Shown here: one piece after another, positions 1-8,083 of the stretch
How positions within the stretch are numbered: position 1 is the stretch's first letter
Layout: each line of letters starts with the position of its first letter
Origin: DASWRT01 sp036403035
Lineage (GTDB): Bacteria > Pseudomonadota > Alphaproteobacteria > ATCC43930 > CGMCC-115725
Direction: 5' to 3'
Assembly: GCA_036403035.1 (NCBI GenBank)
Contig: DASWRT010000051.1
Coordinates: forward strand, 1 to 23,156
Length of the DNA stretch: 23,156 nt
The notes under the pieces: model-generated
Told to the model about the DNA's origin: nothing
The model's input: the letters and a program-made list of their open reading frames with translations, nothing else
Databases searched by the model: none
Program-made: the position numbers and the translations under genes

Positions 1-174
1 GCACCACCGCGCAAGTGATCCTGTTCACTGGTCCTTTATGGTGCGCCGACCGGATTGAGCGGTCGCACGGGCTTCCGTGCCGGGCGAATTGCCGGCGAAT
101 GCGGTGATCTCGCGGTTCGTCCGTACCGAGCGCCGGATTGCCGGAATTCCATTTTGGATATAAGCTGCGTTGTC

Positions 175-205
175 GGAGGGCTCCGCTCTCCATTGCTCTT
201 TGACA
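175..205 (+). promoter_or_regulatory. rrn-like boxB hairpin and boxA antitermination motif
   Basis: TGCTCTTTGACA at 194-205 differs at one position from the E. coli rrn boxA (TGCTCTTTAACA), the RNA site bound by NusB-NusE. Directly before it, GGAGGG (175-180) can pair with CTCTCC (186-191) around a 5-base loop, giving the boxB-then-boxA order of rRNA operon leaders. A weak promoter-like pair, TTGCCG at 138-143 and TATAAG at 159-164, lies upstream with a short 15-base spacer. No rRNA gene follows within the window. The motif match is direct; its function here is inference. Confidence 0.5.
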
Positions 206-271
206 TCGTGAATAGGTTATGGAAGGCGGCCAGGAAAGTGCACGGCCGGAATCCGGAAGTCGGGCGTGAAA

Positions 272-322
272 AACAGGAGCGAAACAGGAAAATAACAGGC
301 ACGAGAACAGGAGGGAAACAGG
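272..322 (+). repeat. Five phased AACAGG direct repeats
   Basis: AACAGG occurs at 272-277, 283-288, 294-299, 306-311 and 317-322, so the start-to-start spacing is 11, 11, 12 and 11 bases. That is close to one DNA helical turn, which puts all copies on the same face of the helix. Inverted copies (CCTGTT) lie at 20-25 and 330-335, and a back-to-back pair CCTGTT-TT-AACAGG lies at 406-419. The function is unknown. Confidence 0.75.
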
Positions 323-405
323 ACGGGTACCTGTTAACTGGATGAACGGAAGCCGTCAACGCATTGAAATCGCTGATGTCCGAATCGAGCGCTTCCGTCC
401 GGGCT

Positions 406-419
406 CCTGTTTTAACAGG
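406..419. repeat. CCTGTT-TT-AACAGG inverted repeat
   Basis: This is a perfect 6-base inverted repeat with a 2-base centre, built from the same hexamer as the phased array at 272-322. It could be a dyad protein-binding site or a small hairpin. It sits about 150 bases before the protease start. Confidence 0.5.
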
Positions 420-569
420 CGGACCGGTGCGGAGGGCCGATCCAATATGTCCGAAACGGTGTGGAGACCGCTCGACCAGCGCAGTCCCGGCGCGATGCCG
501 GCCGGGTTTCACGCCGCATTAAGGGTGGCGGCGGATCATCGTTCGGCATTCTCGTCTGGAGACGCCGTC

Positions 570-1094
570 ATGCTCGCCTGGGCGTTGCGCACGCTGCTGC
601 TATGGATCTTTCTCGGGCTCGCCGGCTACTGGGCCTGGGAGAACTGGCCGAAGGACGGCAGCGGCGGCGCCAGTGCGGCATCGGTCGCGCAGCCGCCGCG
701 ACGGAGCGGTGCAACCCAGTCCATCTCGAACCAGATCGTTTACCACGCCGACTCGCGCGGGCATTTCTACGTCACCGCCGCGGTCAACGGGGTGCCGATC
801 CGGTTCATGGTCGATACCGGCGCGTCGGCGGTCATGCTGACGCCGGAGGATGCCGAGGCGGCGGGGATCGGCCGCGGCAGCCTGCGCTATTCGATCCCCG
901 TGGACACGGCAAACGGCCGCGCCTACTTCGCGCCGGTGACGCTGCGCGAGGTGCGGCTGGAGCAGCTCAGCATCGACGACGTCCAGGCCGCGGTCGGCGA
1001 GGCCGGGCTGCGGACGTCGCTGCTCGGCATGAGCCTCCTGCGCCGCCTCGACGGGTACGAGATCCAGGGCGACCGGCTGGTGATCCGCTGGTAG
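570..1094 (+). CDS. TIGR02281-type retropepsin-like aspartic protease, membrane anchored
   Basis: This 174-residue protein has an N-terminal hydrophobic segment (about residues 3-23), which should anchor it in the inner membrane with the rest in the periplasm. After a Gly/Ala/Pro linker (about 28-50) comes a single retropepsin-like domain: the catalytic motif DTGAS with Asp82, and the family's second signature near the end (LLGMSLL, 151-157). One domain carries one catalytic Asp, so an active enzyme would need a dimer. The frame stays open upstream to 342, but the extension is low-complexity and unlike the family. ATG 570 is preceded by CTGGAGA at a good ribosome-binding distance and gives the usual length and topology. 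The gene is convergent with the secretin gene, with only about 20 bases between stops. The physiological substrate of this family is not known to me. Confidence 0.85.
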   Translation: MLAWALRTLLLWIFLGLAGYWAWENWPKDGSGGASAASVAQPPRRSGATQSISNQIVYHADSRGHFYVTAAVNGVPIRFMVDTGASAVMLTPEDAEAAGIGRGSLRYSIPVDTANGRAYFAPVTLREVRLEQLSIDDVQAAVGEAGLRTSLLGMSLLRRLDGYEIQGDRLVIRW

Positions 1095-1115
1095 GGCGGG
1101 GGCCGCGCCCACTCC

Positions 1116-3413
1116 TTACCGCGGCGGGCGAGGCGTCACCCGCAGCTCGTCCTGCATCAGCAGCACGGACTGGAACTTGCGGCCGATCTCGCGGGTAAGG
1201 TCGCTCGCCTCCTGCGGGTTGTGCACGACGCGCGGCGTCAGCAGCACGATCAGCTCGGTCCGCGTCGCGGTGTCGTTGCGGTTGCCGAAGAGCGTGCCGA
1301 GGATCGGGATCGCGTGCAGGTACGGGATGCCGCTGTCGCTCTTCGATCCGTCGTCGCGGATCAGGCCGCCGAGCAGGATCGTCTCGCCGCTCTGCACGCC
1401 GATCTCGCTGCGGATGCGGCGCTGGCGGATCGTCGGCGAGTCGATGTTCGAGGTCGTCGTGCGGACGACGTCGCTGACCGACTGGCTGATGCCCAGCGTG
1501 ACGAAGCCCGAGGCGTTGACCCGCGGCGTCACCTCCAGCACGACGCCGGTGTCGCGGTACTGGATCGCGTTCACGGTGAGCGGCGTGGCGGTCAGCGTGC
1601 TCGTCGCGGTCTGCGTCACGATCGGCACGACGTCGCCGACCTGAAGCCGCGCGGTCTGGTTGTCGAGGACGAAGAGCCGCGGCGTCGACAGCAGGGTCGT
1701 CTCGGTCTGCGTCGACAGCGCCTGGATGAGCGCGCGGGCGTTGCCGTTGACCTGATAGAACGCCGAGAAGCCGGGCACGGCGGGGGTGATGCCGGTGGCG
1801 ACCGCGCCCGTGGTCAGCAGCGTGCCGAAATTGCCCGAGTTGAGGAAATACTCGACGCCGTATTGCAGGCCGTTGTCCAGCACGACCTCGGCGAGCGTCG
1901 CCTCGATCAGCACCTGGAGCGGCGGGATGTCGATCTGGTCGAGCACCTGCTGCACCTGCGCGTACTCGCGCGGCGTCGCCATGATCAGCAGGCTGTTGTT
2001 GGCCTCGTCGGCACGGATGCGCGGGCCCGTCGTGTCGGGCGTCTGGCCCGCCGCGGCAGCCGCTGCGGCGTCGTTCGGCGGGGCGGCGCGTGGGCGCGCC
2101 ATGGCGCCGCCGCCGGGCTCGGTCTGCGAGTCCGCCGAGAACGCGTCGCCGTAGCCCGGCAAGGCCGACCCCGGCTGCACGACGCCGGCCGGCGCCCCGG
2201 TGATCGTGCCGAGCGGCGACGGGGCGAGGTCGGGCGAGCCGGCGGGCGCGGCCGGCTGCTGTCCCGTCTCGGCCGGCGGCGGGGCGTTGCGCGAGAAGGC
2301 GCCTTGCAGCGTCCGGGCGACATCGGCCGCCTTCCCGTGCTGGACGTAATAGACGTAGAGCTGCGGCTCGTTGATCCGGCGGACCTTGTCGAGCCGGCTG
2401 ATCCAGCTCTGCGCCTCCTCGATGTAGCGCGGCTCGCGGGACAGCACGATGATCGCGTTGAGCCGCTCGACCGGGATGAAGCGGATCACGTTGGTGTCCG
2501 CCGCCTTGCGCGCCGCGCCGAACATCGCGTTCAGCTCCGGCAGCACGGTCGTCGCGTCGGCGTTCTGCAGCAGCACCATCGCGATCTGCGTGCCGGCGAG
2601 CTTATCGATGTCGAAGATGTCGACCACCTGCCGCGCCGCCGCGATGTCCTGGGCGCTTCCCTGGACCAGCAGCACGTTGCGCGCGTCGTCGGCGAGCAGC
2701 ACGCTCCCCGCCGGCAGCGTCGGCTCGATCAGGTGCTGGAGTTCCGTCGGCGTCATGAAGCGCGGCGCGATGACCTGAAGCCGCTGTCCCGGCAGTCCGC
2801 CGCTGCCGCGCCCGAGCATCCGCTTGCCGCCCTCGCGCAGCGGGACGACGCGGATGAGCCCGTCCGCCTCGACCATCGTGGCGCCGCGGCTGTTGAGCAG
2901 CGCCTCCAGGATCGGCAGGACCTGATCCTGGGCCAGCGGCTGGCTCACCGACAGCGTGACGGTGCCCTGGACGTCCGGGTCGATCGCATAGTTGCGCTTG
3001 AGGATGTCGCGCAGCACCGCGCCGACGACCTCGCGGATGTCGGTGTCCTCGAAATTGAGCGTGATGTCGCCGGCCGGGCGCGGCGCTGCGGCGGCGGCCG
3101 GCGAGGACGAGGAGGGTGCGACGGCGCGGGCGCCTCCGGCGAAGAGCGGTTGCCTCGGCACGCTCCGCGCCTCCTCGCCGCGCTGCGGTCCGATCGCGAT
3201 CGGCGCGGGAGGGCGGCCTGCCGGGCCGGGCGCGGTTGGAGCCGGCTCGCCTTGCGCCAGGGGTGGCGGAACCTGCGGCAGCGGCACCTCGCGAACCTGC
3301 TCGATGCCGCACCCGGCGAGCAGCGCCACGCCGAGCCATGCCGCAGTGGCGGTGACGGCCGTGCAGAGCCGGCCGCCGCGCCGCGCCGTCGCGGCGCTAC
3401 CCCCAAAACGCAT
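1116..3413 (-). CDS. gspD: GspD-family outer-membrane secretin lipoprotein
   Basis: At 765 residues this is the size of a type II secretion secretin, the outer-membrane channel for folded proteins. A basic N-terminus and hydrophobic stretch end in the lipobox LLAGC (Cys35), so the protein should be lipid-anchored. A Pro/Ala linker (about 40-115) follows. Then come an N0 domain (115-192), ring-building repeats N1 (212-270), N2 (276-345) and N3 (351-497), and the secretin beta-barrel core (about 500-745) with the typical VGDVVPIV segment and a gate-to-membrane region ending LIVLLTPRVV. N3 is split by a Pro/Ala/Gly-rich insertion of about 90 residues (376-465). The only SD-like sequence, GAGGA, lies almost against ATG 3413, so the start is not certain. 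No other secretion gene lies in the window, so partner genes must be elsewhere. A PilQ or other secretin role is possible, but the domain order favours GspD. Confidence 0.88.
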   Translation of the reverse strand: MRFGGSAATARRGGRLCTAVTATAAWLGVALLAGCGIEQVREVPLPQVPPPLAQGEPAPTAPGPAGRPPAPIAIGPQRGEEARSVPRQPLFAGGARAVAPSSSSPAAAAAPRPAGDITLNFEDTDIREVVGAVLRDILKRNYAIDPDVQGTVTLSVSQPLAQDQVLPILEALLNSRGATMVEADGLIRVVPLREGGKRMLGRGSGGLPGQRLQVIAPRFMTPTELQHLIEPTLPAGSVLLADDARNVLLVQGSAQDIAAARQVVDIFDIDKLAGTQIAMVLLQNADATTVLPELNAMFGAARKAADTNVIRFIPVERLNAIIVLSREPRYIEEAQSWISRLDKVRRINEPQLYVYYVQHGKAADVARTLQGAFSRNAPPPAETGQQPAAPAGSPDLAPSPLGTITGAPAGVVQPGSALPGYGDAFSADSQTEPGGGAMARPRAAPPNDAAAAAAAGQTPDTTGPRIRADEANNSLLIMATPREYAQVQQVLDQIDIPPLQVLIEATLAEVVLDNGLQYGVEYFLNSGNFGTLLTTGAVATGITPAVPGFSAFYQVNGNARALIQALSTQTETTLLSTPRLFVLDNQTARLQVGDVVPIVTQTATSTLTATPLTVNAIQYRDTGVVLEVTPRVNASGFVTLGISQSVSDVVRTTTSNIDSPTIRQRRIRSEIGVQSGETILLGGLIRDDGSKSDSGIPYLHAIPILGTLFGNRNDTATRTELIVLLTPRVVHNPQEASDLTREIGRKFQSVLLMQDELRVTPRPPR

Positions 3414-3510
3414 TCCTCGAACGCGCCCCCAGACGCGAAATCAACGTGCCGAACGAGAACCGCCGGCGGCGTCGGGCGCCGGCGAGAAGAAAGAGCGTCG
3501 GGCGATCCGG

Positions 3511-3555
3511 CGGCGGACGGGCGGGGCGGAGCGAGCCGCCTCCATCCGTCCGCCG
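3511..3555 (-). terminator. Hairpin after the acetoacetate decarboxylase gene
   Basis: CGGCGGACGG (3511-3520) and CCGTCCGCCG (3546-3555) form a perfect 10-base stem. Inside it, GGCGG (3525-3529) pairs with CCGCC (3536-3540). It lies just beyond the stop of the minus-strand decarboxylase gene and before the secretin start. There is no clean U-tract, so it could be a terminator or an mRNA 3'-end stabiliser. Confidence 0.5.
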
Positions 3556-3566
3556 CGGCGGTTGCC

Positions 3567-4313
3567 TTACTGCTTCAGGTAGTCGTGGATGACGCGGCCG
3601 TACGGCAGCGTCAGGTCGGCGATGAAGTGGCGGCCGCCGATGATCTTGCGGACCGGGAAGTCGGCGACCGGCGCGTTGACGTGCGGGACGAGGTGCAGCC
3701 GCGCCGGCCCCGTCCAAGAGCCCTTCACGGTGATCTCGGTGAGGTTGTAGGCGACGAGCTGCGCGATCGCGGGGTTGCCGTCGACGCCGGGGATGAGCTT
3801 GAGGTTGCACTGCATCTTCTGCAGCGCCTCGTACGTCTTGTTGACGTCGCGGACGTGCGGCTCATGCTTGTAGGCCATCGTGCCCATCGCGACCAGTTGG
3901 CCCGCGTAGTGCAGCGTGCCGGTCAGCGTGTCGTGCACGATCTCCATCTTCGGATCGGCGTTCTTCTTCGGGAAGCCCCAGATCTCGCGGCCGGCCGCGA
4001 TCGGCGGCTCGTCGTCGAGATACATCTGCGCGGTGAAGTTGCAGGGCGTGCCCTGGTAGGTGCAGGGGATGACGACACCGCTCTCGGTGTAGTCGCCGAA
4101 GCCCGAGCTGTCCGGCATCCGGATCCACTCGTAGTAGATGACCGATTCCGGCACCGGGACGAGCGGCTCCGGCACGGCCTGACGGACCGCCTCGGGGTCG
4201 GTCTCGTAGGCGACGATGAAGTATTCGCGGTTGACGAAGCGGTATGGACCGTGCGGGTAGCTCGGGCTGGCCGGCGGCATCGACGGCAGCTTCAGGATAT
4301 CTTCGCGATTCAT
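3567..4313 (-). CDS. adc: Acetoacetate decarboxylase
   Basis: This 248-residue protein aligns over its whole length with clostridial acetoacetate decarboxylase, which converts acetoacetate to acetone and CO2 through a Schiff base. The key residues are all visible: Arg29 in the NREYF motif, Glu77 in YTESG, and the lysine pair Lys116-Lys117 in WGFPKK, matching the Schiff-base Lys115 and its neighbour Lys116 in the C. acetobutylicum enzyme. AGGGG lies a suitable distance before ATG 4313. No CoA-transferase or thiolase gene is adjacent, so this is not a solvent operon. A role in disposing of acetoacetate or a related beta-keto acid is more likely. Some members of this superfamily catalyse other Schiff-base reactions, so the exact substrate is inferred. 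Confidence 0.88.
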   Translation of the reverse strand: MNREDILKLPSMPPASPSYPHGPYRFVNREYFIVAYETDPEAVRQAVPEPLVPVPESVIYYEWIRMPDSSGFGDYTESGVVIPCTYQGTPCNFTAQMYLDDEPPIAAGREIWGFPKKNADPKMEIVHDTLTGTLHYAGQLVAMGTMAYKHEPHVRDVNKTYEALQKMQCNLKLIPGVDGNPAIAQLVAYNLTEITVKGSWTGPARLHLVPHVNAPVADFPVRKIIGGRHFIADLTLPYGRVIHDYLKQ

Positions 4314-4440
4314 GAATTGATCCCCTGTGGTAACGCCCCTCCGCGTTCGCTGTCGCGATCCGCGGCACTGTCGCGACTCTCCCTGCCCGGCTGCGTCCCG
4401 TCGATCACGGATAGAGGCGGCGTAGAGGGAATTTCGCTAT

Positions 4441-4470
4441 TTGTCGTTGCGGGATCACCGCTGGTAAAGT
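4441..4470 (+). promoter_or_regulatory. Possible sigma-70-type promoter for the small exported protein
   Basis: TTGTCG (4441-4446) and TAAAGT (4465-4470) are separated by 18 bases, about 30 bases upstream of the ATG at 4500, inside the divergent gap between the decarboxylase and exported-protein genes. The match to consensus is only moderate. Confidence 0.3.
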
Positions 4471-4499
4471 GTCAGCGGAGATCGGGGAGACGATACGCG

Positions 4500-4985
4500 A
4501 TGCGTCAGGTTGTGACAACGATGCTCTGCGGCCTGCTTCTGACGACGGCCGCAGCAGCGACAGAGGCCGAATCGAAGCGCGGGCCGGCGCCGTACGACCC
4601 CGCCGAGCAGGTCGATACGCGCGCTTTCTTCACCGGCCGGACGGTGAGCGCGGTGACTTATCTTCCGCAGTCCGCGCCGAAGCCGGGACCGAACAATACC
4701 GGCGCGTCGTCGCTGCTGACGGTGATGTTCCAGGCTTATCTACAGCCGGACGGGACGGCGCTCGTGCGGGCGTGGGATCCGCCGGCGAACCGATACACGG
4801 CGGTGACGCGCCAGTACTGGCGGATCGACGGCGATACTTTCTGCATTGCCGTGCCGGCCTTCCAGCAGACGGAGCCGATGTGCCTCGACATCCATGTCTG
4901 GGGCCCGAACTTCGCCGGCACCGGCCTCAACGCGAACGGGATGATGAAGGGCGACGCGCTGCCGGGCAATCGCCTGGGAAGCTGA
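4500..4985 (+). CDS. Small exported protein of unknown function
   Basis: This 161-residue protein starts at ATG 4500, preceded by a GGGGAGA ribosome-binding site. Residues 1-20 form a classic signal peptide (basic start, hydrophobic core, run of Ala), so the mature protein should be periplasmic or secreted. The mature part has no domain I recognise. It reads like a small beta-rich fold: alternating hydrophobic strands, a YWRIDGDTFC segment, and two cysteines (115 and 128) that could form a disulfide. The pattern of a strand ending in a cysteine after 'W.I.GD..C' resembles small periplasmic domains of unknown function such as DUF995, but I cannot assign it. It is transcribed alone, divergent from the decarboxylase gene and convergent with the patatin gene. 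Confidence 0.7.
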   Translation: MRQVVTTMLCGLLLTTAAAATEAESKRGPAPYDPAEQVDTRAFFTGRTVSAVTYLPQSAPKPGPNNTGASSLLTVMFQAYLQPDGTALVRAWDPPANRYTAVTRQYWRIDGDTFCIAVPAFQQTEPMCLDIHVWGPNFAGTGLNANGMMKGDALPGNRLGS

Positions 4986-5032
4986 CGCCGTCGTCGTTCG
5001 CCTGCGGCCGAAAGGCACCGGTCGGGAAAGCT

Positions 5033-5070
5033 CCGGGGGCGGGGGGCGGAAACTCATCCCCCGCCCCCGG
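5033..5070. terminator. Bidirectional hairpin between convergent genes
   Basis: A perfect 13-base stem, 5033-5045 (CCGGGGGCGGGGG) against 5058-5070, encloses a 12-base loop. It lies in the roughly 100-base gap between two converging genes, where it could end transcription from both sides. There is no strong U-tract on either strand. Confidence 0.6.
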
Positions 5071-5089
5071 CGGCGTCTTCAGTCTTTGC

Positions 5090-6229
5090 TCAGAGGAACT
5101 TCGCCGCGATGTCGGTCGACGACCGGACGTTCAGGTCGTCGAAATGCATTCGGAGGAACGCCTCGGCGCGCTCGCGGCCGATCCCGTAGAGACGCATCAG
5201 GTGATCCCAATCGGAGTTGATCTTGCTCGACACCGTCATCCGTGCCATCACGTCCTCGGCGTCGATCGTGTGGATCAGCACGCGCTTGTGCCGGTTGTCG
5301 CCCTGGTCGACGAGTTGGCTGACGAACTGGATAACCCGCATCTCGCGCATCAGGCTCGAATTGAACGACAGTGTGTTGATGCGGTCGAAGATCGCCGGCG
5401 CCTCGGTGGGCACCTCCGGAATGTTGATCGGGTTGATCTGCACGATCAGGATGTCGCGCGACTCGCATTCGTAGATCAGCGGGAAGAGCGGCGGGTTGCC
5501 CATATAGCCGCCATCCCAGTAATGCTCGCCGTTCACCTCGACCGCCTTGAAGAGGAAGGGCAGGCAGCCGGAGGCGAGCACCGCGTTCACCGACAGCTCT
5601 TCGTGCGGGAAGACCTTGACCCGGCCGGTCAGCACGTTGGTCGCGCAGAGGAACAGCTTGACCGTGTTCTGGTGCTTCATGAACTCGAAGTCGACGACAT
5701 CGAGCAGCACGTCGCGCAGCGGGTTCAGGTCGAACGGGTTGAGCTGGTAGGGCGACATCAGCCGCGACACCATGTCCAGCATGTGCCACATCGGCGAGAA
5801 TTCGAGGCCGCCGGTGCCCATCATCTTGTCGAGCCAGGAGGGCTGCAACGGCCCTTTCCGCCCGGCATCGGAAATCCTCTTCCAGAAGTTCGCGAGTTCC
5901 TGCCGCGCCCGCGCGGGTCCGCCTTTGCTGAGCCCGTAAGCGGTGACCGTCGCGTTCATCGCCCCGGCGCTGGTCCCGACGAGGCCTTCGATCTCGATCC
6001 GCTCGTCCTCGAGCAGGCGGTCGACGACGCCCCAGGTGAAGGCGCCATGCGAGCCGCCGCCCTGGAAGGCGAGGCTGATCTTCTTGCGGGCCGGCGCCGC
6101 CTGCGTCGGCACATCGGACCTGCCGGCCGTCGCCGCAGCCGAACGTGGGGAACCCGTTTCCTTTTTCGTCTCGGCGGATGCGGATGCGCGTGCTGCTCTC
6201 TTTCGCCCGGGGGCGTTCTTCGTCGGCAT
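5090..6229 (-). CDS. Patatin-like phospholipase
   Basis: This 379-residue lipid acyl hydrolase uses a Ser-Asp dyad. The patatin signature is complete: oxyanion loop GGGSHG (57-62), nucleophile elbow GTSAG with Ser87, and the DGG motif with Asp239 (WDGGYMGNPP). The C-terminal roughly 120 residues resemble the extension seen in bacterial patatins annotated with DUF3734. Residues 1-50 form a Lys/Arg/Ala/Thr-rich, probably disordered tail with no signal peptide, so the enzyme is likely cytoplasmic or tail-bound to a surface. AGCAGG precedes ATG 6229 at a normal distance. It is divergent from the macro-domain gene, with less than 100 bases between starts. Membrane phospholipid turnover or a role at storage granules is possible; the sequence does not decide. 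Confidence 0.88.
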   Translation of the reverse strand: MPTKNAPGRKRAARASASAETKKETGSPRSAAATAGRSDVPTQAAPARKKISLAFQGGGSHGAFTWGVVDRLLEDERIEIEGLVGTSAGAMNATVTAYGLSKGGPARARQELANFWKRISDAGRKGPLQPSWLDKMMGTGGLEFSPMWHMLDMVSRLMSPYQLNPFDLNPLRDVLLDVVDFEFMKHQNTVKLFLCATNVLTGRVKVFPHEELSVNAVLASGCLPFLFKAVEVNGEHYWDGGYMGNPPLFPLIYECESRDILIVQINPINIPEVPTEAPAIFDRINTLSFNSSLMREMRVIQFVSQLVDQGDNRHKRVLIHTIDAEDVMARMTVSSKINSDWDHLMRLYGIGRERAEAFLRMHFDDLNVRSSTDIAAKFL

Positions 6230-6325
6230 GGTGCGACCTGCTTTTCTGGGCGATGAATCTGCAAGGTGAGGGAGTATTCTACAGCCGACACTTTATAAAC
6301 CGTCAATGGATAAGGCCGGACCGTC

Positions 6326-6847
6326 ATGACAATCGTCACGCGGCTTCATATCGCCGAAGGCGACATCACCAAGCTGGCCGTCGATGCGATCGTCAATGCC
6401 GCCAACACGAGCCTGCTCGGCGGCGGCGGGGTCGACGGCGCGATCCACCGCGCCGCCGGGCCGGAGCTTCTTGCCGAGTGCCGCACGATCGGCGGTTGCC
6501 CCACCGGCGAGGCGCGGATCACCAGGGGCTACCGCCTGCCGGCGCGGTTCGTCATCCATACGGCCGGCCCGGTGTGGCGCGGCGGCGGGCACGGCGAGGA
6601 GGACCTGCTGGCCTCCTGCTACCGCAACAGCCTCGCGCTCGCCGCCGCGACCGGCGGAATCCGCAGCATCGCCTTCCCGGCGATCTCGACCGGCATCTAC
6701 GGCTTCCCGGCGGGACGGGCCGCGGAGATCGCCGTCGCTGAATCCCGCGCGTTCCTCACGGCCGACGATACGATCGAACGCGTGATCTTCGTCTGCTTCA
6801 ACGCGGAAGCGGCCGGGCATTACAGGCGGCTGCTCGGCACTAAATAA
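6326..6847 (+). CDS. ymdB: Macro-domain O-acetyl-ADP-ribose deacetylase (YmdB family)
   Basis: This single 173-residue macro domain is close to E. coli YmdB in length and sequence. It should bind ADP-ribose and hydrolyse O-acetyl-ADP-ribose or remove mono-ADP-ribose from proteins. The first loop reads VNAANTSLLGGGGVDGAIH, with Asn27 and Asp37 at the positions of YmdB's catalytic Asn25 and Asp35. The phosphate loop reads AFPAISTGIYGFP (residues 114-126). In E. coli YmdB also modulates RNase III; that cannot be seen from sequence. The ATG at 6326 follows an AAGG ribosome-binding site. The gene stands alone. No sirtuin or ADP-ribosyltransferase gene is adjacent, so it does not look like part of a DarTG-type toxin pair. 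Confidence 0.9.
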   Translation: MTIVTRLHIAEGDITKLAVDAIVNAANTSLLGGGGVDGAIHRAAGPELLAECRTIGGCPTGEARITRGYRLPARFVIHTAGPVWRGGGHGEEDLLASCYRNSLALAAATGGIRSIAFPAISTGIYGFPAGRAAEIAVAESRAFLTADDTIERVIFVCFNAEAAGHYRRLLGTK

Positions 6848-6891
6848 AGCATCGTAAATAATAAGAATTCATAACGACGTCCCAATGTAAC

Positions 6892-6978
6892 GTAGGGGCG
6901 GGGCTTGCCCCGCCCGTGTGTGCTATGCAGCGCAGCGCGGCGTCGCCGCGACGCGGGCGGCCCAAGGGCCGTCCCTAC
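6892..6978. repeat. Palindromic intergenic repeat with near-perfect inverted ends
   Basis: The ends GTAGGGGCG (6892-6900) and CGTCCCTAC (6970-6978) are inverted copies with one mismatch. Inside are a strong hairpin, GGGCGGGGC-TT-GCCCCGCCC (6896-6915), a central CGTCG-CCG-CGACG stem (about 6941-6953), and a hairpin near the right end (6955-6975, GGGCGGCCC-AA-GGGCCGTCC with a G-T pair). It fills the space between the macro gene and the 3' end of ugpC. It looks like a REP/BIME-type dispersed repeat and could also act as a terminator for both converging genes. Confidence 0.7.
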
Positions 6979-7014
6979 AGTTATCTATCACCTAATTGGG
7001 TTGAGAATTCGGCT

Positions 7015-8079
<1,065 letters not shown>

Positions 8080-8083
8080 CGCT

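Larger units (their letters stand above)
1..569. other. Long non-coding stretch at the left edge
   Basis: No convincing gene is visible here. Open frames exist on both strands (roughly 55-345 plus, 36-512 minus), but their predicted proteins show no domain, are rich in Arg and Pro, and overlap each other and the repeats, so I treat them as chance frames of GC-rich DNA. The stretch does contain recognisable non-coding signals: a small hairpin followed by a boxA-like antitermination motif (175-205), a phased series of AACAGG hexamers (272-322), and a CCTGTT/AACAGG hairpin (406-419). The protease gene starts at 570. Confidence 0.6.

Noticed and set aside
1..6. GCACCA at the very start as the 3' end of a tRNA
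   Set aside because: Six bases ending in CCA are too few to support a tRNA. The flanking sequence outside the window would be needed.
36..512. A 158-codon minus-strand frame at the left edge
   Set aside because: It crosses the boxA motif and the AACAGG repeats, has no family resemblance, and its composition looks like translated non-coding DNA.
1221..4985. A 1254-codon open frame on the plus strand across the secretin and decarboxylase genes
   Set aside because: It runs antisense to two well-supported genes, is extremely rich in Arg, Asp and Ala, and shows no domain. It is a by-product of high GC at third codon positions. Only its last 161 codons (from 4500) are a real gene.
6326..6847. Macro-domain gene as antitoxin of a DarTG-type ADP-ribosylation toxin system
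   Set aside because: No ADP-ribosyltransferase-like gene is adjacent, and the protein is nearest to the housekeeping YmdB type.
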